NCBI RefSeq assembly: GCF_031755915.1
Contig: NC_083385.1
Location: forward strand, 17,505,001 to 17,569,000
Source of the DNA: Ziziphus jujuba
Taxonomy: Eukaryota; Streptophyta; Magnoliopsida; Rosales; Rhamnaceae
Direction of reading: 5' to 3'
Length of the DNA: 64,000 nucleotides
The translations under genes were made by a program, and so were the position numbers. Below the pieces are notes generated by a model. The model was not told the DNA's origin, did no database searches, and worked only from the letters and a program-made list of their open reading frames with translations. Each line of letters starts with the position of its first letter. Positions within the stretch are counted from its first letter, which is position 1. Shown piece by piece: positions 22,057-35,000 of this stretch.

Positions 22057-23438
22057 TCAGCCACTGGTTGAGGAGGTCACCTTGCTATTGGCATTTGATA
22101 AAAAATTGGTAGTGGGCTTTGCGTAGTCCACAAAAATTACACGCCTATTCAATGCCTGACAGAATATATCATTTAAAAAGGTGTGAAGAAAAAGCTGATT
22201 GAGAGTCTGAGGATGGGGGGAAAAAAAAGGGATGTACCTTTCCGTTCAACTCCGTTATGGCTTTCTCCGCTTCAGCTTCTGAAGCGAAGGTCACAAATCC
22301 AAATCCTTTTGATCTGTCTGAGACTCTATCCATTACAATTTTAGTTGGTGAAAAAAAAAAGAAAAGAAAAAAGAAAAGGGAACCAAAAACAATGTCAAGT
22401 GCTAGATGATAAGATTTTATAAGTTTTAATATTCTTGCATATGATAGCTATCAATCACCTTCAACAACTTGACGGCATTCTGAAAATGCTTCCGATAATC
22501 GCTCTTCGATAGTGTAAAATGACAGTCCTGCAACATAGCAAGAAAAAAAAGATTCAAAATTTCATAATCCCATAATTAAACATTCAAAAAGACGCAATAT
22601 ACAATAAAGCCATCCAGCACGAGTACGGTGCTCCACAGCACTGGCTCTAGCCTGTCTAGCAAACCTATGCTAGTCAGCAAAATACAACAAAAGAATATAA
22701 AGCATCAAACTGTTTTAGATTACTTAGATTACTGCAACAAGCAAGTATTATAATATATCAAAAGGGTATTTAAAGTCTGGAATAAAAAAAATGTTTAACT
22801 TTGCCTAACAAAAATTGAAACATACAACTAAGCATAACCATACCCTATGCTTTACCTCTGGAGTGAAAATAGAGTTTGGTATATATTATCGTAGGCTAGT
22901 CCATAGATTCTCCTACTTTTTGTAATTTGCAATCATCTAAGAATTGGATTTTGTAGAAATTATAGTCACTTTAATTGCTTAACCAGCACTATCAGAAACA
23001 AACAAACAAGCTATATCGGTTTAACTTTCCTATCAGTCCAGAATCACCAGAGACCAGACTCGACGAAGAAAGCTAATAGAGAATAAACAATATCAGAACG
23101 ATCAAGTTAAGAATATGAATAGCTAAATAAAAAGGTAAGATTCTAGTAGACATTCCTTCAAACACTTTATACTCATAATTTAATTACTACAATTCGTATT
23201 TTTTTTCCTCTTACCCGCAAATTGGAGCACAAATATACACTTCGAGACACATAATTTATTTATCAATCAGACTTGTAATCAAAAAGCTTAGAAGTGACCC
23301 CTCTGCAAAAGATAAGAAAAGCCAGAGGAAGAAGAGAGGGATATGATAACCTAGTGTACTTTAAACCCACCATGTAAAAGCTTTGCTGCACAGGAGAGTT
23401 TGTTAGGAGAATGGTGTGGCGCGTGAGTCGAAGCGACA
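22057..23438 (-). pseudogene. S-RBP11-like RRM RNA-binding protein locus, probably broken
   Basis: Four exon-like blocks on the minus strand encode a single RRM most like Arabidopsis small RNA-binding protein 11 (organellar RRM family). Block A is 23438-23371, block B 22527-22459 (GLSFYTIEERLSEAFSECRQ), block C 22344-22238 and block D 22155-22057. Block C carries RNP1 as KGFGFVTF and MDRVSDRS before it; block D reads NRRVIFVDYAKP and then a short tail to TGA. Frames join across B, C and D. Three defects argue against function. No in-frame ATG precedes block A, although an upstream exon is possible. The RNP2 strand reads KLLHG rather than a KLFVGG-like form. The acceptor expected before block C reads CACCAA instead of an AG. 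An in-frame AG lies 21 bases further in. The glycine-rich C terminus is also absent. Confidence 0.6.
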
Positions 23439-24475
23439 CTGAAACAAGTTAAAATAAAAGGATATGTATGTCTTTTGAAATTTTTTTAAGGATATAATTG
23501 ATATTAAATAGTAAAATAAAAAATTTCACCAACTGTTGGATATATATCCTCAACGTCCTTCCAGCAGGGACAATGGGCCAAATTCCGCGTACCGCCTATA
23601 TTGTCTTAAACAATGACTATAATATAAGAATGCCTAAATTTGTGAAAAAAAAAAAAAAAGTTACAATAATATTTTATATGGTTGAGTTTTTCTTTCCTTT
23701 TTTTTCTATTTAATAATTGTTTAATGACTTTAATCAAGAAGCCAAAATTGAAAAACCTAGCATGTAATAATTAACACTGTCTAATAAACTCATAATAAAT
23801 AAAAATCATATTCTTATTAATTTTGTTAAAAAAACAAAAAAGGCAAAAGACAGAAGAAAATATCCATTAAAACCGTAAATGGATAACCTTCATTGAAAAT
23901 TGAATTTCCTTTTTATTAATTTATTTATTTTTTAAATTTTATTTATTTATGTATGTATGTTAAATTACAGCTCACTCACTCTAATTTACAGTTTGGTGCA
24001 CGTGATTTGGATCGCCTTAAGCTTGTACTGAGACGTCAATATTGAAAAAATTAATGCAATTTTTTTTTTTCAAAATTTATTTTTATTTTTTGTTTACTTT
24101 CTCATCTCCCCCAATCCGTTATTTATTAAAATTTTCATTTCTCATTTTCTTTCTCGTCTCCTCCATTTTCTTCCACTCTCTCTCTCTCTCTCTCGAACGA
24201 AACCCTCATTCTTTTTTTTTTTTTTTTTCTTCCAAACAAGAACAAGAAAAAGAAATAAAAAAAAAAAAAACCCTAAAACAATTCGAACTGAATTGTAAAA
24301 CAGAGGAGGAGGAAACAAACGCGCGCACGCAGAGACAGAGCGGAGTAGAAGCGGAAGCGAAGTTGTCGTCGTCGTCGTCGTCGTCGATGGCATGCGAATC
24401 ACTGAGTTGAATCGGGGGCGAGGATCTGAGTTGGCGGCGATTGTTGAATTCGTAGTTTCCACGCGCTTTTTTTGA
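23439..24475. other. Spacer and UBP promoter / 5' leader
   Basis: This lies between the RRM locus and the UBP start codon. It holds a G-box, CACGTG at 23999-24004, 472 bp before the ATG. It also has a (CT)n tract at 24175-24194, poly-T and poly-A tracts at 24212-24230 and 24259-24270, and a (GTC)n repeat at 24362-24387 that probably lies in the 5' untranslated leader. Open frames here are low-complexity artefacts. Confidence 0.5.
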
Positions 24476-26646
24476 ATGGGTGCTGCGGGCTCTAAACTCG
24501 AGAAAGCCTTGGGAGACCAGTTCCCGGAAGGCGAGCGATACTTCGGCCTTGAGAATTTCGGCAACACTTGCTACTGTAATAGCGTCTTACAGGTTTTTAT
24601 TTTTAATTCTTTTGCTTCGTTTATCTAAAAATTAGGGTTTTGATTTCTTATGCTTTGTTTGAAATTTTATTGAGTTTGATGCGAATTGCTTTGTGTGTCG
24701 TTTTTTCTTTTTGATGTGGAAATTTAAGTTGCTTGTAAATTCAGTTTTCTTGGGAATTACGGGATTTGCGAATTTTTTTTTTTTTTTGGTTTTTTTTTTT
24801 TTTTGTTTTTGTTTTTGTGGTTTCATCCGGGATCGAATACATATTTTTTATGGTTGTTTGACTTAAACTGTTTAGCTAGTTAGCAAATTCTCTCATTTAA
24901 AAAGAGTGGAATTTTAGTTTATTCACATTTATTATACATAAATTTTTATTCTTGATTTCCTTTTTTATATTTTACTTTCAGTGATGAGCTACAATGTCGG
25001 TATTCTCAGTATTCTTTTCATGTGAAATGCAGGGTTGCACCTCAAATAAGAACATAATCGGGTTAACCTATTAATACTCATTTAATTGGGGCTAAAGGCA
25101 GCAATTCTTGAATTTAGCAGCGTAGCTTAATTATGATCTTTATTGGGTTATATTTGTTATATTTTTTGAATATAACCATTAAGTATTTTAGACAAACTTT
25201 CTTGTATATTAAGTCAGACAGAATTCTTTATGCAATCAAATGAGTGTTCTGTTGTATTTTTATTTGTAGGAAGCTGGCTTCTAACTAACTTTTACAAGCT
25301 AGTTTCTAATAATGGGTCAGTTACTGTATCCACTGTATTTGTAGTCGTCTAGGACTGCACACTAATTATAAAAAGATGGTTCGATGTCAAAGAATTCTTT
25401 TGATTATGTTTGAAAGTCATTTTTCAGATCTCACGGTAAATGCCTAATCGTTCTTTTTTCTTTTTTAAAATTTCTTGCAGGCACTTTATTTTTGTGTTCC
25501 ATTCCGTGAACAGTTGCTAGAATATTATGCAAGCAACAAAAATATTGCAGATGCGGAAGAAAATCTCTTGACATGCCTAGCTGACTTGTTTTCTCAGGTA
25601 CCAACTGCAGGAGAAAATGCTTAGTAGCATAGCTGACTTTAGAAGCTAAAATGGTTTGTGAAACTTTTAAGATTATTTTTCCATTTGTTTGTTAAGTATG
25701 TTCTTTCCTGTCCCTCCCCCTTTAGTTTGTTGCAATGCTACAAGTTCTGTTGCTATTTTTCTGTTATTAAGATATGCAAAATAGAACTTGTAAATATCAT
25801 GATGCTTTAATCCGGTGTAGAGTTTTTCTTTGCAATAGCTTAGGGATGGATTGTATCTCTTATGATATGATTAACCTTATATTTTTACACCATCCACTTG
25901 TTTTGGAGAAGTAAGTTGACCCAACCCCATAGAATATGCATTTATTTTGAGAATTATGATAGAAATCCCTCCATTGTTGTTACTTTTAGAAGACTGCTAG
26001 TGATTTTTGAAGATTTTCCAAAAAACTAGTCCAATGTGTGATGTTGACTGTATCTGAAGTAGTGTCCTTGAAGCACATATGATATTGGTAATTCTTTCAT
26101 TCATTGCAAGGGTTCAACAATTTATTAATATCTTCTTGTGCAGATAAGTTCACAGAAGAAGAAAACGGGTGTCATCGCTCCAAAGCGCTTTGTACAGAGA
26201 TTGAAGAAGCAAAATGAACTTTTCCGAAGCTATATGCATCAGGTATTTACTTCAGTGTTCGTTGTTTTTTGGTGGATGTATGGCATTTCTAGAATTATGT
26301 ACATTAACCCGAACTTATTAATAATGAAAAATAAAAGAATAGTTATAGTTGCGAATATTGTGGAATAGGTATGTCGTCATTAGGGCTTTGAGTAAGACAG
26401 CATCTATAGGATAACTTAGTGTCTTGAAAGTTATTTTTGTGGTTTTATACGTTATCCATGATGCCTCTATTTGTAATTCAATACACAAGTTACCTCATAA
26501 AGATAAGCACTACTAGCTCACTCAACCACTGTTGAGACTGCGGTTTGCTGCTTGTAATAGATTTTATGCATGAATAAGGTTGGTTAAATTTTTAATATAT
26601 TTGTTTTGTGTTGAAAATTAAATACACTTTTTTTTTTTGGTCGGGG

Positions 26647-26682
<36 letters not shown>

Positions 26683-29288
26683 TGGGGAGTTTGGATACTT
26701 TCATGTTATGTGTAGTTAGACATGCAGGTATTTTTGTTGGAACCTACTGTTGAATGCTATAGTGAAATAGTGTTCTGGTTCATTATGTTTCAATAAATGT
26801 GTGTTTTGATGATGCTTAACTATTTGTTTCTGCTACTTTGATTTGATGATATATTTATTGGTGGTTTTTACTATTCAAAAGGGATAGGAATGTTATTTGT
26901 CATACATTTTTGCAGATCTACAACTTTATGGTTGATAAAACGTTCACTGAATGGAGTGAGATATGGTAATGCATGAGCAGAATGCTCCACATTGCCCCCA
27001 CCCCCTCCTCTATTTGAGTTCGTGCTTGTTGCATCTTTTAAATAAATTTGTCTTTGATATTTCATGAGAGTGTTAATTATGGCCTTGCCTGGATGTGAAC
27101 AAAATTTTTACTTTCCATTATTTAAACACAGAAAAATTGCTTAAATTGACGAAATTATATAACTTCCTTTTCTTTTTATTTTGTAGGATGCCCATGAATT
27201 TTTAAATTTTTTGCTAAATGAACTTGTTGATATACTGGAGAAAGAGGCCCAAGCTATGAAAAGTGATTCTGAAACTTTATCTCCGCCTGAAAAGCTGGCA
27301 AATGGGCCAAAGACTGCTCAGGCCAATGGTATTCTTAAAGAGCCTCTTGTTACCTGGGTGCACAAAAATTTTCAGGTGAATTTCTTTTCTCCAATTCTCT
27401 AGTTCATTTTAGCTGAAGCATGTACTAATGCTAAAATATATTTGTTAATCCATTTATGTGCCATTTTAGTGCATCCAATGCTCAATTATTTAAATATGAA
27501 ATTTTATATTATCGATTATCCATTTGTACTTTGCCTATTATTTTCCTAAAGTGGTCTCTGATTTGGGTACATAAGAAAAGATATTGTCCTTGTGTCATGC
27601 TGATGTTTATGGTTATTATCAGCTCATTAGCTCTAAAACATTGTCGAAAATGGACTAAGTTTTCCATTTGGCTAAATTGTTGTGACAATCTGATAATTTT
27701 GAATGGCTATTTGTGGCAGGGAATACTCACCAATGAGACTAGGTGCTTACGGTGCGAGACAGTGACAGCTAGGGATGAAACATTTTTGGACTTGAGCCTT
27801 GATATAGAACAGAACAGTTCGATTACAAGCTGTTTGAAAAACTTCAGTTCCACAGAGACACTGAATGCTGAGGACAAATTTTTCTGTGACAAGTGCTGCA
27901 GGTCGGTTGCTTTTAGTGGTTTTTTATATGCATTACTTTGCCTCAATTTATTAGTACTTGCGTGCTATGCTGAAAGTCTAGCCTTATAGAACGGACAGTA
28001 GGTGGCTGTAGGCCCTGTTGTGCCATTGGAGAGAAATTGAATATGCCAATTTTGTTTCCTTTCGTTTCTTTATTGTCGCTTTTTGCTTGTGATATAGTTT
28101 TTCCTTTTCTTTTTTTGGCCTTTTCCTTTTTACTCCTGGCAGTGAAGTGTTTCAGGTTTAGAAGGAAGGCTGAGGGGTTGATTGTGAAATGGAAGTTTTC
28201 TGGTTAACTTCTAGTTTTATTCGTCATTTGATCCCAGTGTAGTTGTGTAAGCAATCTGCTTAATGATTCATTTTATAGAGATTGAGCATACTGTCACGTG
28301 CCTTCTTTAAATATCTGTTTTACTTCCTTAGAACTGTAGAGGTATTACAATGATACAGTTACTTAGCTATGATTGCCTTGCTGTTAATTGAGGTTCTTAG
28401 CAAGGATAGATATACATGGATATGCAATTACCTCCTAGAGTTTTTATCAAATGATTGTTTTAGCACTTTGGATCAACTGTTGCGTAGTTCTCCAATATTT
28501 GTTAATGGCTCTAGCTTCTATTGACTTCATTTGAATGGACAGTATTTCGACTCGGATGCATGTCCTCCCTGGCTTTGGCAACCCATTCATTCCCATGTGC
28601 TTAATGAGACCATATTGAGCAAGTCAAAGGCATTATTATAGATATAAGAAAATTGTCAGCATTATGTAACCTTGTTAAATTGTACTAAGCAGTTGTCATC
28701 GGTTGCAATGCACATAAGTGTCAGCCCCAGATGAGAGTAATTTAAATGACCAAATGAAGTTGTAATGAGGGTACTTGCATATGCTTTGATTTAGTTTTCT
28801 GTTGTCTTCCAGTTAGTGTATTTTGTAGTTGTTTATTATAGCAATTAGATAACTGACTGGCAGAGCTTGTTTCCATGCATAGTTTGCAAGAAGCGCAGAA
28901 GAGGATGAAGATAAAGAAGCCACCTCACATTTTGGTGATCCATCTGAAGCGATTTAAATACATTGAACAACTTGGCCGCTACAAGAAGCTATCTTACAGG
29001 GTTGTCTTCCCACTCGAGCTGAAACTGAGCAATACGGTAGAAGATGCTGATTCAGAGTATTCTTTATTTGCTGTTGTTGTACACGTTGGAAGTGGGCCCA
29101 ATCATGGACACTATGTCAGCCTTGTTAAAAGCCACAACCACTGGTTATTTTTTGACGACGAAAATGTGGAAATGATAGACGAGTCTGCTGTGCAAACATT
29201 CTTTGGGTCGGCACAGGAGTATTCAAGCAATACGGATCACGGGTACATCTTGTTCTACGAGAGCCTTGGCACCAGCGGCAAGAGCTGA
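24476..29288 (+). CDS. UBP3/UBP4: Ubiquitin carboxyl-terminal hydrolase, UBP3/UBP4 type
   Basis: Six exons (24476-24592, 25481-25597, 26144-26242, 27187-27375, 27720-27901, 28883-29288) encode 369 aa, matching the roughly 365-371 aa of Arabidopsis UBP3 and UBP4. The enzyme is a cysteine protease (USP family) that removes ubiquitin from proteins; the Arabidopsis pair is nuclear and needed for pollen development. The Cys box [11 protein letters not shown] spans exons 1-2 with catalytic C32. DAHEF at 112-116 is the conserved QDAHEF block. A zinc ribbon is formed by C183/C186 and C230/C233. The His box [10 protein letters not shown] carries H311, and D326/D327 complete the catalytic set. The MGAAGSKL start leaves Gly2 in an N-myristoylation-like context, as in the known orthologues. 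All junctions are GT-AG; the last acceptor (CATGCATAG) has a poor pyrimidine tract. Which paralogue this is cannot be told. Confidence 0.95.
26629..26673. repeat. Poly-T / poly-A inverted homopolymer in UBP intron 3
   Basis: About ten T residues are followed by GGTCGGGG and about 30 A residues within intron 3 of the ubiquitin protease gene. It is a low-complexity tract that could be unstable in replication or assembly. No coding effect is expected. Confidence 0.7.
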
Positions 29289-32047
29289 GAGAAGATGGTT
29301 TTAATTTAAAAGGGCTAGGTATTATAATCATTTGACTCAATTTTCTTTTGGTTTTATATTAATTTTTTCTTCCCTACTTTTTCTCAACCTCTGGAAAGAG
29401 CTGTTAGAGATATCAATGAGATGATGATATATGGGTTGTCAAGAAAGTGTATACTTAGGTTGGTTGGCATGTACAGTTTGGATGGTGGAACAACACCATC
29501 CTTTTGTTCTTTTTTTCTTTTTTTTCTTTTTTTTTTTTAAAACAATAAGAGGAAAAAGAGCAGTGTATATGGTTGTGTGAGACGACTTCACGGAGAAGAT
29601 TGTATTCTTCTTGGTTGAGAACTTTTAATCAAACATTACAAATGCAATGCAATTGGGAATTGCTCATAAAAACCAAAGTTTTCTTGTGTGGTGGGAACAT
29701 TGATGTTTGCATGTGGCTTGGGCTCACATTTTGCCAACGCCTGTGTTTGGGCCACTGAATGAAACATACCCAATCTCAAACATTTAGAGCTCTACCTGCG
29801 TTTGTTTCATTTTATCATCTTCAACAATGTCCTAGCACCTCTCTCTCTCTCTCCCTGCAAACCATTGTTATCTCTCTCCCTGCAAACATTTAGAATGAAA
29901 TGCTGTTTTTCTTAATATACTTGTTATGCCAAATATTTAAATAAAAATAGAAATAGAATAGGAATATAAATATTTAGAAGTTTTGATGTTTTGAAAAGCA
30001 CTCATTTCAAATTTTTTTATTAAGTCATATATATATATTTTATTGTCATAGATCATAAATTTTGTCGAATAAAATTATATTTTCAATGTTTTCCAATTAA
30101 AATATCATAATTTAGCAAAAAATTTGAAAATATAAAGAAAATTAAAGTTAATTTAATGTAATAATAATATTTTCCAATCAAAAAACCACAATTTGGTGCA
30201 AGTATAACCGTTAAATTTATACTTGGTAGAAAACAAGAAAAAATGTACAATTGAAATAGAAATTCCCATATTCCTATAAAAATGTAAATAATATAAATCT
30301 TTCAACAAACCTAAACTATTACTCTTATCACTTTATATGGTTAAAAAAAAAACAAAATAAAATTTATAATTATTCTAATACATTAATAATTAAGGCAGCG
30401 TTCCCATACAAAGGGTTTTTGACAAATAATATAGATTTTTCATTAATATAATCTAACAGTATATATTTGATTAAAACCCCCTAAATCTCTTATGTACATA
30501 TCCAAACTTCTGTTTATCCATACCCAAACACTTTTTTTATCTTTTAAGTAAATAATTTAATGCGATCAAAATAATATTTCTTTTTCCTAATTAAACTTCC
30601 AATCCTCAAGCCCAAATTATGGATTCTTAATTTCCTGAAGAAAATAAAATGAAGGATAGTTTGGCTATGCTATTTTCCCATGAGCAAGTTTACTTTCTTT
30701 TTTGTCGACAAAAAAAAAAAAAAGGAACAACCGTTAATGTATTTAAATCACATAAACGTGAAATATAATATGAGTTTAAGATAAGTTTGACATCTTAAAC
30801 AACCCATGATATTTTTCTATTTTTCCTTAAACCTATTAACATGGCTGGAAACAATGGCAAAGATACCCCTTTTTTTTTTGTTTTGTTTTTTTTTTTTTTT
30901 TTTTTTGGTTTTTTGTTTATCTTAATTTTACTTCATATAGGCATCAAAATTAATTTTTTATAGGGAAAAAAAAAAAAAAACCCAAATATGATAATTTTTT
31001 AAATTTGAACTGCGACCATTGTTTAAAACATATGTGGAGGATAAAAGTATATATTGAATTTGAAACTTTCATTACCCAGACTTTACATGGCAAGCTTAGT
31101 CCAATTTTTATTATATTGTATATATATTATTAAAAAGTGGAAGCCCAATTATACTAACTAATAATAAAAATAATATTTTATCGGAAAAAAATAATATTGC
31201 TGTAAAATAAATTTCGATTCCACCAAGTTTGTTTTGGTTGGAATAATATAGTAAATTTCTTTATAATAATACCTACCTCTATCTACTCATAAAAAATTGT
31301 AATCTTAATTTGGACCAACTATAAATACGAATAAACTCCACTTTATAATTAGTTATAAGCTTTTAAAATTCTAAGAATTTTACCACCACTTAATAATAAT
31401 TATATATATAATGCCAAAAATATATTATCTATTACATTAACATGATATAATATTTATATAAAATTGTTTGAAATATTAATTTATTTTTTATAGTTGCTAC
31501 AACATCTATAGGTTACTTATAGGTATATAATAACTGACTAACATAGGCATTTTTTTGTTGAAGCCAAAATATTTCTAGCTTCTCAAAATTGTATTTAAAT
31601 ATTAAATTAAACTATTATCAGATTTTTTCCTAATAAAGAAACAAATATAACTTAAATAATTGAGAATTGTATTGAATACATTAGATAATAGAACTTTTAA
31701 TTACATCTGGTACAAGTTATAACATCCTTGTAATTATAAAATTAGTTTGGTCCAACAATATGACTATAGGTAGAATTTACTGTAATTAAAAGGATCAAAT
31801 GTAAGTTAAACTGGGGAGTCATATAACACATTTTTGCTACTGAATATTACATGATGCACAATGCACACGAACATATCAAAAGATACATTATCACTAAAAC
31901 TGCACAACTACATAATTATGAGAAGGTTAAAAGAATAGGTATTGCTTACATACTTCCTAAGGAAATCCATGTTATTCTACCAACATAATAGAACTAATGC
32001 TGTAATACACAACTGGTTTTTACACCAAAGGATGAAGAGTATTGATC
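29289..32047. other. Convergent spacer between UBP and CAMTA
   Basis: This contains the 3' flanks of both tail-to-tail genes. It is AT-rich with poly-T near 30885-30906, poly-A near 30710-30723 and a duplicated CTCTCTCCCTGCAAACCATT-like phrase at 29848-29888. No gene, RNA or mobile element could be supported. Confidence 0.5.
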
Positions 32048-35000
32048 TTAAGCTGTAGGCATGTAAGTGTCTTCATCCAACAATGCTTCAAGATCAATTA
32101 GGTCATCATCAAAATCAGCTGTTTCTGAATTATTTGGATCTGTATCAAATTGAACCTAAAACAAAAATGGGAAATAAAAAATTTAAAAAAAGAAATTAAA
32201 AGAACTGAATTAAATATTAAAACTTCATTATTAAGATTATGGATTTATGTGACTATCATGTACCATTTACATTTATGCAATTATGGCTAAGGACACGAAC
32301 TAAATCTATTGAAAGAAATGTCTTAAAAGACAATGAAGTGATTACCTTGGTCCCCTGAAACTCGGAAACAACGTTTAGCAGCCTACGATATTGGTCTCTT
32401 GCCTCAGGATACTGAACCATCGACTTCACCCTATTAAGTGCTTTTTGCAACCTTACCTCTGCTTGCTTCCTGCCTTCTTTTAGGAAATCATCATCATCTT
32501 CTTTAGAGAGTGAATTTTCTTTGCTGGGACCTTCAGTTAATGCTTCTGACTTGAACCCACGCAAACCACTTCCTTTTCTTCTCCAACGTAAAATAATTTT
32601 CTCCACAATTCCCACTGACCATGTTATCTTTCTGTAGTTTTTCCTGACCTGGTGGCCTCTTACATGGGCCTTTTGTCAATAAAGCTAAAAGTTACTTTCC
32701 TGAATTGCATATAGATAAATGCTTTTAAAAAAAAAAAAGAAAGAAAGAAAGAAAGAAAGAAAATATGAGCAGAAACGCCAAAAAGAAAAAAGAATGGAAC
32801 AGAATCATCTACCTGAATTTTGACAATTCGCTGCCGGATTATTAAAAAATCTTTTCTACCCTTCCAACTACGGAATTTGTTTTGTATCCTTATGGCAGCA
32901 GCATTGACATGCTCATCATGCTGTCCCTGTTTGGCAGACTTAACTGCAATAAGTGACAGAGCTTGCTCATCTGACATACCAAATTTATCATCACCATACT
33001 CTTTCAACTGTTTCCTTTGGAAGGACTGCACTCTGAAAACTTGATGAATTCGAGCAGCAGCTTGGGTCGCATTGCATACTGCAGCTAATGAATCCTTCAA
33101 GGACAACCGATCATTTAAATCACCATCCTTAACAGGAGTTGCAACTCTTTCTGAAACTGTATGCACTGCCTTCACTCCTGAAGTTTCTGCAGCATTGCCT
33201 TCCTTTTTATCCAAATTAAGAGATAAAAGGTGTGCACTCAAAGCAGATTCAGCAAGATAGCCAGCAATTCCCTTGTGTCCCTTGGCATATGCTAGGTCAG
33301 AAGGTGTTTTACCTCCTGTTTGATATTTGGGACTTGGATCTGTTAATGCTCCAGGAGCTGCACCAAGTGAAATGAGGGAAGCAACAGTGCGTTCTCTGGT
33401 AGGGGGAAAAAAAAAAATTACAAACAAGTTGATAAGCCCCCAATTCAGTTCCCATATGCTAGGAGAGGAAAATGAGGTGAATTTAATCTGGTGACTTTAC
33501 TGTCACGATATTATCCTGTTAGTGTGCAGAGTCATAGCTTGATTGCGCTTGTATTGGGTGGGAATATTTTAGATGACAACAGGGTTGTTAGGATTGTGGG
33601 GAATGGCTTATATGTAGGGGTTTGTGGTAGATTGAGGACAAGAGAACTGTGAGAAAGGAATTAAGCTCCGCTATATGGGAGAAAACCAGGTTCTCGAAGT
33701 CCTGGGTATGTACTGGATTTTCCATTAAATTCAATAAATCAACCCTATGTCTTTTGTTACCAAACCTGTTCGTTCTAGCTCTCCGTGCTCTGTCTATCAC
33801 AAGTTCAAGCTAGAAACAAACCAGGAAAAGAAAGATAACTGAAATTGAAAATAAGATGATATTAAAAAAAACAATAAATCATTTGGATTATTACTCACTA
33901 ACTTAGAAATGTCCTTACAAGTGATTTTCCAAGTGATTTTCTTTGATGATCTATTCGTTCCTTTTTCAGTCAATTCTCATAATAAGTAAATGCCAAATAA
34001 GCAGACTAAAACATTGCCCTTTTTAAGCTAAAAGGTTAATATGGGGTAAAATAGAGGAAATGTAACCAGAAACAAAGCTCATAATGGAAACACTGAAGAA
34101 AATAAGGTTGCTCACCTGCCACAAAATGCTGCCCAATGAAGCGCTGTCCATCCATTCACATCACGGAAATTGACACTTACACCTGCAATTATTGTAGGTT
34201 CCAAGGCCCACTCATAGTCAAGAGCAGCTGCAAAATGTAGAACACCTTGACCACCCTCATCTAGTACACTAGCGCCTTTTCCACCTTCAGCCACTTTCTG
34301 CAGGAGCCATCCATGCAACTTTCCTTTAAGTAGCTTTTGATGCAGCTGCTCCTCCACTCTTTCCACAGAAAAGTTGTTCTCTGATGTAAGCTTCAACATC
34401 TGGTCCCATTCATCTTCATCCTCTCTCAGCAACAAACTGATTTTACTGCTTAACTGGGATTTCTCTACTAGATTGTTGGGGCCAGAAGTTGGACAGGCAG
34501 AGTCGAGACATAATAACTTTCCAAATCGCAAATTCAGTTCTTCAGTTGTGCAGCCACTATCATCATATTTAAGATCCATATCTCGAACTTCATTGACTCG
34601 ATATTCAAATTCTCGCACCTCACTACATGCTAATCTATTGGAACATGTCACATAAAAAGGGACCCTACCAGCCTTATGTAAGGGTGTATGGCAACGAAGA
34701 ACACCATCTGCTATAACTTCAGCAGGAACTTCCACTTCCCCAAACATACATGACCATTTAGAACTTTCTGCTTGATGATCCAAGAATCTTCCTGTAATCA
34801 AAACCTGCAAGATTTATGGAATAAATGAGAGGGAAAATGATCCTGATGTAACAGGCAAAAAACTATGCCAAGAAACTACAGGTCTCTTAAAGATGACACA
34901 TTTTAAGTGAAGTTGATGTGACTGAAAGACATAAAGAAGATGAGGTACCTTGACTTCTGAATCTTCAAAAGCCCAGTTCGGTGAGAAATCAATAATGGTA

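Noticed and set aside
24142..24567. Minus-strand frame overlapping the UBP start
   Set aside because: Low-complexity K/R/T-rich translation of CT, poly-T and GTC repeats; the sense strand holds UBP exon 1.
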